In this document: positions 47,165-58,352 of the stretch, one piece after another
How the letters are laid out: each line of letters starts with the position of its first letter
Numbering within the stretch: the stretch's first letter is position 1
Assembly: GCA_038363925.1 (NCBI GenBank)
Contig: JAQQWL010000005.1
Coordinates: 744,001 to 808,000, forward strand
DNA length: 64,000 nucleotides
Direction of reading: 5' to 3'
Source: Apiospora phragmitis
Taxonomy: Eukaryota > Ascomycota > Sordariomycetes > Amphisphaeriales > Apiosporaceae
Program-made: the position numbers and the translations under genes
Notes under the pieces: model-generated
What the model was told of the DNA's origin: nothing
Databases searched by the model: none
Seen by the model: only the letters and a program-made list of their open reading frames with translations

Positions 47165-48110
47165 ATAAAATATCGAATCTACGTCTAGAGCTCAGTCCCA
47201 AACCTTTAGAGGGAGTAAATGCATGGGCTTCGCGATGTACACATTATTGAGCTTCACACGTAGATTTGGGAAGATCTAGAGCTACTCCGGGTAAATCCCT
47301 TGCCCCATTGAACAAGATTACTTACAAAACTACTGTTGCCCAATTTCACATTGCTTCTGGTTAACCACCTGGTGAAGGCCCCGAAACTCCGATGAACACT
47401 TATTCAAGGATATTCATGTGTACTCGGCACTCGCGAACCCACATCTCCCGGACGAGACGCGCGAATTTGACGACCACATGACTACCTTGTCAGATCCTTT
47501 GGCTGTGATTCTTTTCTCTATCGAACCCACATTCGGCGAGGATTGGTACCATAGACGCACCGCCGGGAACTCCGGAGATGGTAGACGACCTCAACATTGT
47601 CGTTATGAAGCCACCGTAATCAATTACCTAGACTAACGTAAACCTTCCAAAACGGACTGGACAGTCGTCTGACTGAAACTAATGGCGTGAAGTTCATCAA
47701 GTTAGGTTCGGCCTCCTAACGCAGCTAGCCCTGCCCGGAGCTCCCATGTGGGAGGTTATCCACGTCGTAATCGCTTTCGCTTGGCAGGATGTATGTTCCG
47801 TCTATATGGAAAGAAGCCGACAGAATCGTTCGAGTAAGCTCAAAAGCCTCGAAACACAGTTTGCCCAGTCCCACTTGTCCGTCAGATGGTCGGACCCTTT
47901 CCGAACACCCATATACGGTCATCAACATCAGTGGTACATGTATGGTGCACTAAGCACCTAGAAGTTAGGCTAGGACTTACTATATAAGTCCGCTTCCCCA
48001 CCATAAATCCGTCTACCTTTTGTTTAGATCTTACACTCACCACAGGAATAGGTATACTGAAGCCAAACCCGAAGCAAAGCAGCCCTCACATCTAGTTCAT
48101 TTCTTCAAAA
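47165..48110. other. Intergenic, nothing recognised
   Basis: A few frames of 60-72 codons (for example 47418-47636 plus) with no domain. Upstream region of the CVNH relic. Confidence 0.4.
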
Positions 48111-48498
48111 ATAAAAACTATAAGAGTTATTTCGGCCCTCATCGGCATCTCTGCTGCAGCGGATTGGAGCGTTAGTTGTCACGATGAAGTCTTCGACGCG
48201 CCGACCGGCCTTCTGACAGCCACTTGTGACACAGGTGACGGCAAGGGCACGTTGCAGGACACCTCAATCAATTTGAACAGTTGTTTCGGCTGGAACAACT
48301 AGGACCAGGGACTGATCGTAAGAAAGCTCTTCCAACCCCTTTCGCGTGGCCATCAATGTATTGGCATGGAAGTCCATCAACTCTTCAACTTTATGGACGC
48401 TGACCTGTGCCTGCAATGATATATAGTGGCGGCCAGATGGTAACTATGGGGCAGACTGTTCAGACTACAGTCGGAATCGAATCCAAGATCCGATATAA
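48111..48498 (+). pseudogene. Secreted cyanovirin-N (CVNH) lectin gene relic
   Basis: The frame reads KTIRVISALIGISAAA (signal-peptide-like), then DWSVSCHDEVFDAPTGLLTA, CDTGDGKGTLQDTSINLNSC and FGWNN, a stop, DQGLI. This is the CVNH pattern of Cys, TSINLN, C.GN..G.L. An intron (GTAAGA, branch GCTGAC, TATATAG, about 48319-48427) leads to WRPDGNYGADCSDYS, the second CVNH strand pair. The expected start codon is ATA (48111-48113) instead of ATG, and there is a TAG between WNN and DQG. Both fit RIP-type transitions. CVNH proteins bind high-mannose glycans; many ascomycetes have secreted or multidomain versions. The sequence decays after about 48500 (frame change near LNCTCDDPA). Confidence 0.65.
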
Positions 48499-48639
48499 TT
48501 AGTGGTCAAAGCTCTCACCCTGGCTGAACTGTACTTGTGATGATCCGGCCGTGGATGCTGCCTACAACACTGATAAGCGACATGGACCCCTCCAATAACA
48601 TGGATCGGATATTGCTGACATCTTATCCTTTCCCTAGAC

Positions 48640-50575
48640 CGAACCATGACCAGCAAATTTGGAACCTTGCGCTGCATTAATACCTAGTCCATAAACGCCA
48701 CAGCTCCGAGCTTAAGTGCTGGAAGAGGTGTCTAGGCACTTGCTGTTTGATAGAAGATCAACGCGTGTAGTTTGAAGGCATATGTAAGCAACATGCTATC
48801 AATGCATCATTTCGAAGTTTCTCTCATTGAGTCATGTGGTCCCTAGCGAAACCAAGATGTCGCGATGGCTCGATCTTTGGAGGGAAAGGAGGCGCTTGCG
48901 AAGTGGTGATAACACTCTTATCCCTACTTCAAAAGTACCAGGGCAGCTCTTCGTTCAAATGGAAGATTGTGGAAGTGGCTCTAGTGACGCTTTCTTCGCC
49001 TAGGCACCACTATGGGTTAAAAATATATACATAATTGTTAACATCATCGATCCTTCTTTTATCCTAGTGACTGCCATGGAAGCCACAAATGGCTCGGGTA
49101 GACTCAGACTCTGCAAACTATCATATGCTAGCTCAAACACCTTTGGGTACTGTATCAAGGACCAAAAGGGCCGGTGACGATGTATTATGGCCCTAGAATC
49201 CCATATGGACAAGGAAGGACGCCCACAGGCATCAGCCCAGGTCGCTGGGCTTCCGATGCGCCGTAAAAAGACCAATCGTGGACTCAGTAGCTTTCCCATC
49301 CCGCACTGGGCTGAACGATGCGCGAGACTAAGTGCATAGATCCCACCCTCCATGACTGCAGTTCAACAGTCATCTGACCTTGCTGTCACAACGTCTAACG
49401 AGAAGGTGCAGGAGAAACAGGTCTTTCGTGCATGTCCAAGGACATAAACTGCTGCAATCCACAACTTCGGACATCCATAGTTCTAAATTTAGATGTACAG
49501 TAATATTATTTACCTAACGAGATCTTCTAGATGCAGGCCTTGGGCCATTCATAGGGTTCAAAATAGATCTGCAAATAGGGGGTCAGTGTCACCCCAACTG
49601 GCGTAATTATGGCTGCCCAGCTTGTTAACAGATAAGACGATGGATCTATGCAAGTGCTTTGTAGGAGAAGGCCAATAGCAGTCTATCTTTCTCTGCATCC
49701 CTGGAAAACGGTCGACAACATGGACTGACGTTGAACTCGCTGATATTTGAGTGTCCCTCCTTTGCTCCTGATGTCATGCAATGCCTCCCGCATGAAGTGG
49801 TGCTCATGAGGCAATGGATGCACATCGAAGAATGTTCGGTTTCCCATAGGAAGCCATAGGATGATGTATAGTTTATGCACGATCTGAGGGGTAGGTCTCT
49901 CCTGGGGGTTATACCGGTGTGCACTATAAGGTGAATCACTCTGAGGAACCCAGGAGATGGAATGTCAGATTATAGATCAAACTGTACTCCTGAGAGTTGC
50001 ATCGAGCTGCAAAACAAGCCTTTCCTGTCAGCTGCTTGTTTAATGGGACCAATGAAAAGCCCCTTGGTTGATTACCTCAGACGCCATATCTGCCTCGTCC
50101 TTTTTACAACGCATTAGTGCTCATCAGCACACCAATCATCTCCCTAGGAGAAATTGCAACAAGATTCCAATCAAGACACAACCCGCGGCGCTCACGCTAA
50201 TGAGACGGATTGGGCAAGATTGCCTTTTTGGGATGAGTATCGGATCAACAGTATCACAACATACAGATCTGCACTAGAATTCCTTCAAGCCATATTGACG
50301 TTCTTTTGAAGAATATGTACGTCTCATTGGCAATCATACGAGATTACAGTGCCAAAAAAGCTTTGTGTCTACTAATATCATCAATTACGTACTGAAATTC
50401 ACAGTGGCTTGGAAGCGGTGAATGGTGGTGATAGTCCGTTGGCTTCCATCTGCTGGTGTACCAAGCCTCTTGGATGGGGTAGAGCAGCGGTACCACGGAG
50501 CAAGAGGAGAGGTATCAACCACGGAAAGACCAGAGATTCCAGCAGTCATGATCGAGTTGGCCGCCATCAAGCGCA
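48640..50575. other. Long intergenic stretch, no supported gene
   Basis: Short frames such as 49000-49353 minus (117 codons) and 49683-49880 minus (65 codons) read smoothly in places but carry no domain or intron pattern. Likely holds decayed sequence plus the distal promoter of the secreted protein gene at 50713. Confidence 0.35.
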
Positions 50576-50583
50576 TATAAATA
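50576..50583 (+). promoter_or_regulatory. TATA box of the secreted cysteine-rich protein gene
   Basis: TATAAATA, 130 bp upstream of the ATG at 50713. It is followed by a CT/CA-rich leader (cttctccatcaccatcatcc) of the kind seen in strongly expressed fungal effector and secreted-protein genes. Confidence 0.55.
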
Positions 50584-50712
50584 CCCGCGAGGTTCCCAGA
50601 GACAGGAGTTGAATTTCTTCTCCATCACCATCATCCACCAGAAACCCACGAACCATACAAACAAACTCATCTACATAAGACCAAAACCCCCTATCATCAA
50701 ATTTTGCCCAAC

Positions 50713-50906
50713 ATGAAGTTCACCGTCGTTGTCTCTTCTCTTCGCGGCCTTCGCCGTCGCCACGCCTCTTGCCGGAGCCCCCGAGCCCGAGGCAACCTGC
50801 TGTCGCACCGTGGGCAACACCTGCGACCCAGCGGTGCCCTGTGGCCGCTGCTGCGAGGGCCACCACTGCAACAAGAACTCCCTCTGCGTCAAGAACGACA
50901 ACTGAG
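50713..50906 (+). CDS. Small secreted cysteine-rich protein (frame break in signal peptide)
   Basis: ATG 50713 gives MKFTVVV and, after a one-base shift near 50727-50735, the frame reads LLFAAFAVATPLAGAPEPEA. Together these form a good signal peptide. The mature part is about 40 residues with eight cysteines: TCCRTVGNTCDPAVPCGRCC, then EGHHCNKNSLC and VKNDN, stop at 50904-50906. The spacing C-C..C..C..CC..C..C has a central CC pair, as in inhibitor-knot-type and other disulfide-rich minis. No family was recognised. A TATA box and leader lie just upstream, and the gene sits alone between relics and a regulator gene. The protein could be an effector, an antimicrobial peptide or a cell-wall protein. 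The T/C-rich repeat at the break makes an assembly slip possible. Confidence 0.65.
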
Positions 50907-51462
50907 CCGTTCCAGGAGCGGGTCGAAAGTGGTAAGTACCGACACTGAGTGGCGCTACGAACACAACATCGAGAGACTCACCATTTGCACTATCAAATGC
51001 GAAGCAGCAACACCCTTTAAAATGGCTGAAGTAATCCCTAGAGGGTTACAAGCAGCCATGAATCATCACTGGGCACCGTTCAAATTAGTCGATGAATTTG
51101 CAGGAAAGGGGAGGATCAGGGTTTCTATTCTTGTGCTCTTTTATATTCTCAATACCTATCGAAGATGAAACACATTGCCTATCCGACAGAGTGTTTTCTC
51201 AAAAGACTAGGTAGTAATAAAAGTCCAAGTCGCTCGCTCATTATTACAGCTAACATGCTTCCGGGCTGGTGCTGATTGGTCGGATCTCTGCGGTGGGCTG
51301 TTACAGCCGGCCGTAGCAAGCGCTCCTAACACAGGTGGTTCGGGTTTTCCTTTATTAAGAAGGGGCAAGACAATAATGTTCATACGAAAGCGCGCGGCTC
51401 AAATGATGCAAAGTATTTATTATTTTCTTCCTCTCCCTTGAGCCGTTAAAATTGTATTTCAA
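50907..51462. other. Intergenic
   Basis: Between the stop of the cysteine-rich protein and the stop of the regulator gene. Nothing recognised beyond 3' UTR-like sequence. Confidence 0.4.
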
Positions 51463-53412
51463 TTAGCATGCCCGTTCCGTTTCGGTAATACAATATGGAT
51501 CCTCCCATAGCCGCCCAAACCCAGCATCGTGAATACAAGGGACCCAAAGATACCGTTGAAGCCGAGCGTGCAGATCAGCGTAAGCACCCCCAACCGTCTT
51601 CCCATACTCCTCCGTGGCAAGCTGTGCGAACATGACCTGGAACCAGCGGCTTGTTTCGCACTCGGTGCCCTTCATGGCAGTGGCCGCCAGGAAGAGGGCC
51701 CAAAGGCAAAAGACTCTTGGGAACCGGCCACTGGGATTTCGACCTGACCTCAGAGGCAAAGCGAGTGCTGAAATCCACGGGTCGTTGCATGACGTCACTG
51801 TAGGCACGACTAAACACACATCCAATCTGCCGACCCAGCGTATGCGCTGGCGTCGGTTCGTGCAGTATGGTTAGGGAGTATATGATCAGGACTATCCGGC
51901 AGAAGTTGTTCATGCGGCCGTTATGGGTTTCTTGGTTGCAGTACGTCAAAACCTCGTCAGAGACCAGGGCGTATTGAACCTCGGTCAGCACATTCCGCAT
52001 GTGCTTTGTTGTATCTCCGTTGGCCTGGGACCTGGCTTGGCTGCAAGGAGGTTATCGACGGGGAGTATAGTCCCACCTGACCTAGTTGTATCCAGGCCAG
52101 GCCAGAAAGACACGGAAGACTCCAACTCCCACACGCAGTTTCGGAGGGCGGACATATATCGAAGGCCTCGAAGAGATCTTTAAAGCCTTCACTGCGGATT
52201 GGTGCGGTTGGTTGCACACCGAAAGAGAGTGTGGAGGGCCCGTTAAACCAAGATCTCTGGCCAGTGTCAAGACAGCCGAATAGATCAGCGCTTTTGGAAT
52301 GGGGTTCGTGATTAGTATTATTCCCGTAGTTGAAGCAAAACCACTCGGGACACTTACCGGTATATCTTGTGGAGAACAAGAGGTTCGGCAGCAAGAGCCT
52401 GCCGTCCACCCCGATGGTCTACGAGGTCCTTCAAGCCCTGCATGTGAATTGCCCAATTCTCATGGTTCCCAGCACCCTTTCTGTCAGTGTGTCAGTTTAG
52501 GTTGCGTCGAAACCACCCGCAAGAATATGACCAATTAGGATGGGACATACCTCGACATTGCGATCCCCGCAATGACGGCGATAGTGTTGCTTGAAAGAGT
52601 AGCTTCGGGGATGTCAAGCCGCCTTTTGACAACCGATATGGCGTCCTGCAAATGTCGGAGACCCCGGTTCTGGAAGGCTATAGCATGGTAGCCGTAGGCA
52701 TAGGCGACCGAACAACCGACAAAGGTATGGATCAGCGCAGAGTCCTGGAATGCCCTGGGGATCCAGAACTCAGAGACTGGGTTGGACCCGGCAGATCCTC
52801 GAGGGTATAGAAGTTCCGCCAGACCGTATCAACGTCTTGTTCGGCAGTGCAGGTCAGCCAGTGGGTATCTGATAGGAGTAAGCGAAAGGAATTTACAGTA
52901 TCTCAGAAGATCGAGCATGTATGGTTCGAGGTTGATAGGAGCCTGGCCGAATGGGTCCACGCCCTGTATCTGGTGAATGTTGAGCCGAGATACCAGCCTT
53001 TGCAAGTCTGGCTTGAACTGCTGGGTCGGCGCTGGGAGATCTGATCTGCTTGAGACCTTCGGTGTATTTCTTGTCTTCTTCGCTGACACCCGGTTCACCT
53101 CTTTGCGGACTATAGCTGAGCTCTTGCCAGGAGTCAGATTCACAAATTGGTAACCAGGGGGGTTCTTCCGAGGCGTTTTCTTGGCACCTGTATAGTATTA
53201 GCGCTATCTGCGGCCTTGCTTGACGAACCTGCAGGGGAAGAGCTGACCGCCTCTTGGACGTCCGCGTTTCCATGGACCAGGACTTTCACCGGTCCGTTCG
53301 AATATTGGAACAGCGTTGTCCCAGATCCCGATGCTAAATCCAGGAAGGTCCCCGCATCAAGTGAGAACACAGCCTCGACTGGACCGGATTGGCCGGGGTC
53401 ATGTTGATACAA
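51463..53412 (-). CDS. Fungal-specific transcription factor (Fungal_trans_2 type), frame-broken
   Basis: A multi-exon regulator on the minus strand. Near the N-terminus comes PGYQFVNLTPGKSSAIVRKE, then VNRVSAKKT, the basic FVNxTxP..K..VR start typical of regulators that carry PF11951 without an obvious Zn2Cys6 cluster. Then VDPFGQAPINLEPYMLDLLR and, after an intron (GTAAAT..AAG), YVDTVWRNFYTLEDLPG and EFWIPRAFQDSALIHTFVGC. Intron 52481-52550 leads to ENWAIHMQGLKDLVDHRGG. The C-terminal part reads CLWALFLAATAMKGTECETS and LHARLQRYLWVPCIHDAGFG, then LWEDP, as in this family. There is a break near 52786-52792 (a C seems missing), and the middle part 51575-52380 changes frame more than once. The start at 53412 is uncertain: an intron ending ATACAG at about 53185 may separate a short first exon. 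Targets unknown. Confidence 0.65.
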
Positions 53413-53980
53413 TGATGTCGCCTATGCTGTTGAGTCACAGCATGAAAATTGACTTGGTGTTGATCGGGAGTTGAAGTTGAAATAATTCGTCCATTTCAGA
53501 TCTAGTGCATCTTACGTGGGTTATTAATCGGCAATAAGACCGGAGTGTCAGCTAGCTCCAGGTTGCTCTCCAACAGCGTGGGTGACTGGCGGGCAACTAA
53601 GTCGTAAATGGGCATCACAAATTCATCCAAAATAGGAATGGTGCAGATGTTGGCGCGCCACGGCATATCTAGCCCCTGAACCATTCCAACCGGCACCGAT
53701 TGTCGACCGGGTGGGGGTCAGTGTGCCGCCATCATCCCGCAACAGGCAATGATGAAATTCGGCCAACATAGGTTAGACTGCGATGGCTACATCTGAGTCT
53801 CGAAGCTGAATGTGTCTGTGTGCGAGAGGAAAGCTGGACTATTAATACGCGTCTTAACACCAACAGTCAGAACTGTAACACCTTCATCTCCCATTTTCAT
53901 CCAAACACATCAGAGTCAAAGCTATCCCTCAAACACTCATTCCCACATTACCTCCCCTGGTTAACTTCACAGCAGCCAAC
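53413..53980. promoter_or_regulatory. Region upstream of the divergent regulator and SDR genes
   Basis: Divergent promoter region. A 65-codon minus frame (53502-53696, beginning MPVGMVQGLDMPWRAN) reads smoothly and may be a fragment or an upstream exon of the regulator, but no domain is recognised. Confidence 0.35.
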
Positions 53981-55272
53981 ATGAGCCCCTATACGGCCGA
54001 TACTACTGCCGGCGAAGTCGCAGCCGACTGCGCAACCCAGATCGCCGGCAAGACCGTCCTCGTGACCGGCGCGACCCCGGGCGGTTCAGGCGCCGCCTTC
54101 GCCCTGGCCATCGCGAAGTACCGACCCGCCTGCATCATCCTGGCGACGCGGAACCTCGCCACCGCGGAGGAGACGGCCAGCCAGATCCGCGCCGTCGAGG
54201 CGGGCGTTAACGTCAAGTGCGTCGCGCTGGACCTGGGCTCCCAGTTCGAGATCCGCGAGGCCGCCGCCGCGGTCAACGCCCTCGACGAGACCGTCGATGT
54301 GCTCGTCAACAACGCGGGCGTCATGGCCTGCCCCTATGCCAAGACCGTGGACGGCATCGAGCGGCAGTTCGGCACCAACTTCGTTGGGCATTTCCTGTTC
54401 ACTAATCTGCTCCTCCCCAAGATGCTCCGCGCGGGACACGCCGGTCCGTGTGGTTAATGTGAGCAGCGATGGGCATCGCTTCTCGCATGTGCGGTTCGAG
54501 GATCTGGACTTTGATGTAAGATACGAAAGCTCCGACTTCCCTAGATTTACTGTACTTGATAGAAGGTACATGAAAGTTGACAAGTTCCTCTTCGTGTGAA
54601 AATAGGACGGCAAAGTCTACAACCGGTGGATTGCTTATGGGCAGTCCAAGACTGCCAACATGCTCTTTTCCCTCTCGCTGGCCCAGAAGCTGGGCAAGAA
54701 GAATCTGGTCTCCGTCAGTCTGCACCCGGGAGTCATCTGGACCAACCTGGGAAGGGATGTGAAGCAGGACGAGTTTCGCGAAATTGGTAAGTCAAGAGGG
54801 CTGAAGACTAGTCTCCGGTGTAAGCGCACTGTGATGGTTGAACTTCTCAGCTGACCAATCCCTCTAGGCGAGCTCGATCAAGTGCAGGGTCACAGATCCA
54901 TCCTGGCACAAGAACTCAAGATGAAGACGCTGGAGTGCGGAGTGGCCACCCACGTCGTTGCGGCCTTCCACCCAAGCTTGGATGCACCAGGTACGTTCAC
55001 TGCAAAGGCAGTCGTCTCCTGACGGACCATAATTCCCACCTTCTTCATTTCGCTGCGAAACATTCTAGCAACTCGATGTCATACTCTCTGCCCTATCTGA
55101 GTCCAAAAGTTACTAACAGCATACCCGCTTGCAGAACTGAATGGATCCTATCTGTTGGGCTGTCATTCTGTGAAGCGTGAAGAGATGCTGCCTTGGGGTC
55201 GAGATCCTGTGGACGTGGAGAGACTTTGGAAGACTGGAGAGAAGCTTGTTTCGCAGGAGTTCACTTACTGAG
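53981..55272 (+). CDS. Short-chain dehydrogenase/reductase (one frame break)
   Basis: Four exons: 53981-54515, 54606-54786, 54868-54990 and 55135-55272, all with GT..AG introns. The Rossmann fold shows KTVLVTGATPGGSGAAFALA (TGxxxGxG cofactor site), then LDLGSQFEIREAAAAV, NNAGVMA, the catalytic Ser in VVNVSSDGHRF and the YGQSK catalytic Tyr-Lys pair. It continues with SVSLHPGVIWTNLGRD, in the usual PG..T position of the NADP-dependent retinol-dehydrogenase/WW-oxidoreductase-like group. The total is near 320 residues, normal for the family. At 54431-54436 the frame breaks between KMLRA and TPVRVVNVSS (one surplus base in a G run). Everything else is intact. The substrate is unknown and the neighbouring regulator gives no firm pathway. 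Confidence 0.85.
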
Positions 55273-56394
55273 ACCTCCCAGAACCCATCTACTTTCATTT
55301 GTTACCAATGCGACATTTCTATCAGCTTAGAGGCTAGTCAATAAAATTGGGATTGGGATTTGCAAGTGGCGGTAGCCTTACTCTCATACAAGACAATACA
55401 CACGACAATATTATAGGCATCTCTATGTATTGGCTCGATAATAGTTAGGGGTATATTGGTAGGCAGATACTTCGATAAGTACAGATCTCCCTAGAGTCTA
55501 GGTGCATTTCACATCGTGACTTGATAGCCCAACTCCCAGAATCGAGCATATGGCTGTATCTTATCCAGCAGTTATGTGTCTATGGTCAAAGTCTAAGCTA
55601 GACCACCGTCTCTGCGTTTCCTAACCATTCGAATGATTTCCATCTTCAGTTTCTGCCTCACAGCACTACTGGGTTCCATTGTTCCGGACTAGACATTAAC
55701 GCCGAATTCACCAAGGTTTAAGCACAGACTCGTCGGTGATACATACGAATTCACCCGTGGCCAATCATGTCGACGTGGTCTCGAGAGCTTCTAGGGTTTT
55801 GGATTCAAAAATGGCCGGCTGTGACAGTCGAGCAGTCTCAACTGCCGTGATATGACCTAATCTCACCGTTTGCTTACAAACGAGCCGGCGAAAGCATGAA
55901 ATATTAAGTAATACTGCATGATGCTGATGATGAGTATTGCCGGACCTACGAGATTTTATGTCCATATTGATATACGCTGTTATTCCAACAGAATTGGGGT
56001 GACAACTTTATTATCGGACTGATGTAGTACTGGGACCCGTTTTCTCTCTAACACATGTTGGAACCCAATTAGCAATAGAAGATGGCCTTACGAATAAAGT
56101 CGGATCAAATATCGGGGTTTTGCCGGCGATTCGGTCGCGACGACTTGCACCGTATCCCGGCCACCATTGTAGATTACCTACTGCCACGGGTTGTGACTCT
56201 CATGAGCTTTCGAATGAGGATTGGGGAGCATTTGCGGACAAGCGCTCTCTTCGGAAGAAGAAGTTGATTTAGCTCTCTCATCCTCCCAGGTTCATTGGCC
56301 AATCAATCAGGCTTCTGATCATCTTGCCAGCCCGGAGTCTACATACATACCCAGGCGTTATAAAACAATCGACCAAGTCTACTTGTAGTAGTAA
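55273..56394. other. Intergenic, nothing recognised
   Basis: About 1.1 kb with two short frames of about 60 codons and no domain. It ends at the TA duplication of the pogo copy at 56397. Confidence 0.4.
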
Positions 56395-56396
56395 TA

Positions 56397-58350
56397 AGCT
56401 AAAGCACCCCCTCACGGGCCACCCCCCTCACGGGCCACTTTATTGAGCTACCGTTACCCCTATAATTAAAGCTATTTCTACGGCTAGAATTAACGTAAAT
56501 ATACTATCTTTCGTTATTTTTAATAATAATATAATCCTCCGCCTCCGTGCTATTATTTTTTATAGCTTTTATAGCGTTACGAAGCCCTCCTAGTATTTCG
56601 ACGTCGCTAGTTTCGTCCTCGTATACGACCCTACCCCTTAACCTCCGCTTAGCCCGACATATATTAACTATACGAATAAATCGTTATTCCGATACGATTT
56701 TTACCTTTTAACATACTTTTATAGTTTTCTTATCGAGTTTAATTTAAAAATAATCGACCTAAGCTTCGAGATACGCGATTCTATTAACGTTTTAATTTAA
56801 GGCCTTTCTAGCCTTTTTAATAAAGAATTATTAAAAAGGTATTCTAAAAATAAAGTCCGTAATAGCTAACTTCTAACTATTATTTCGTAATTCCTAGCTA
56901 TTAAAGGGTATTTTAATAAGTATTAAAGCTAATTCGACGAAGAAATCGGGTATTAATTCTTTTTTAACTATTTCCGATAATTTTAAACGTACTTAGATAA
57001 CCCTTATATCTTTTAGAATAACGTATTTTAATAATAACGGTTTCGAGTAATCCCGCGGATAAATCTTAACCGTTTTTTAAACGTTTTTAATTATAAAAAG
57101 AGTTAATATATTAATCTTAGCCTAACGGTATACCTTTAATATATCTATTTTCGTAAACTTTAATTTAAAAACCGTATTTAAATACTCTTTTAAAATTAAA
57201 ATAATCCTTAACCTTCTTTTTAATAAGCTAAAAACTCCTATATTTAAAACCTATACTATATAATTATAATATAATTTATAAAAAATTAACCATATTTTAT
57301 TTAAAAAATAAAGTTATAAAAAATTATTATTCATATATAATTTATAATTATTATAAATTAAAACGACTTATTTATTATTATAACGAAACTATATATAAAG
57401 AATAAAAATATTTTAAATTTAATTTAAAATTATAACATTATTAATCCACTTTCTAAGCGACGCTTTAAACCGCTAGTTATTTTAAAAATAACCGTTTTAA
57501 TCTAGAAACTATTAACTTTAGACGTCGGCCCCTTTAAAAATAATTAGCGGCGGAAGGGGTACCCCATTACAGCCTACATACTTTAGGGTAGTAATCTATT
57601 CCCTTTCTCGACGTCTTTTTTAAAGGCTAGATAGCTGGTAGTTTTAGTAACTACTTAGTAGTTACCGCTAACGCCTTAACCGATACTTATTTCGTTAGTA
57701 TTATAAAAGCGTTTAAAAGGGATATTAACTAGTTTCGAGGTATTAAATCTATTGAAAAAAACGTTAATATTTATTACTATAACCTTATTAATTTAATTAT
57801 AATTAATTATTTTTAACTTTATAGTCTTAACGGACTCGTTTTTAACAAAAAAACGAGTATACTATCGTTATTTTAAAGTATAAGAGGCCCCGGAAACGTT
57901 TAATATTCGCTAAGCTATAAACTTAAACTTAATTAATATTAATGCGAAGCTTAATTTAGCTTAATTAACGGCTTAATATATTAATTCGCTTTTTAAAAAT
58001 AGTAATAAAACTTACTAGTTTTTATTAAACTTACTTTTAATAAATACACCGGCGAGACGGCGTTAAATATATAATCGGGGGGCTAACTATTTACGGGCGG
58101 ATTCGTAAGTAACTACTCCGAGCTTTACGTCGCGCATAGCAGCCTATACACGCTTTTAAATATTAAACAAAAATATCGTTATAAAGAATAGAAATAGGCG
58201 AAAAAAATAAAAGTAATAATAACTTTAAAAAATAAAAAGTAATAATTAAATTAAAGAGTTTTCTAATTAAGATACACGGTGAAAAGACGCGTTCATGAGG
58301 TAAAACGCGGTGGCCCGTAACGGGGTAGCCCGTGAGGAGGTGCTTTAGCT
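56397..58350 (-). mobile_element. Pogo A family transposon, second copy, uninterrupted
   Basis: 1954 bp with terminal inverted repeats AGCTAAAGCACCCCCTCACG at left and AGCTAAAGCACCTCCTCACG read inward from the right, flanked by TA (56395-56396, 58351-58352). The interior matches the copy at 38380-45280 in reverse orientation, for example 57470-57780 against 38960-39290 and 56520-56760 against 44960-45200. The transposase would therefore be on the minus strand, starting near 58150. All frames are destroyed by RIP. The ends carry two copies of ACGGGCCAC about 18 bp apart. It provides the empty-site sequence for the Fot1-like insertion in the other copy. Confidence 0.88.
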
Positions 58351-58352
58351 TA

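Noticed and set aside
25027..55272. A secondary-metabolite gene cluster (P450, GMC oxidoreductase, SDR, regulator)
   Set aside because: No polyketide synthase, peptide synthetase, terpene cyclase or other core enzyme is present; housekeeping genes and 20 kb separate the candidates and the GMC gene is dead.
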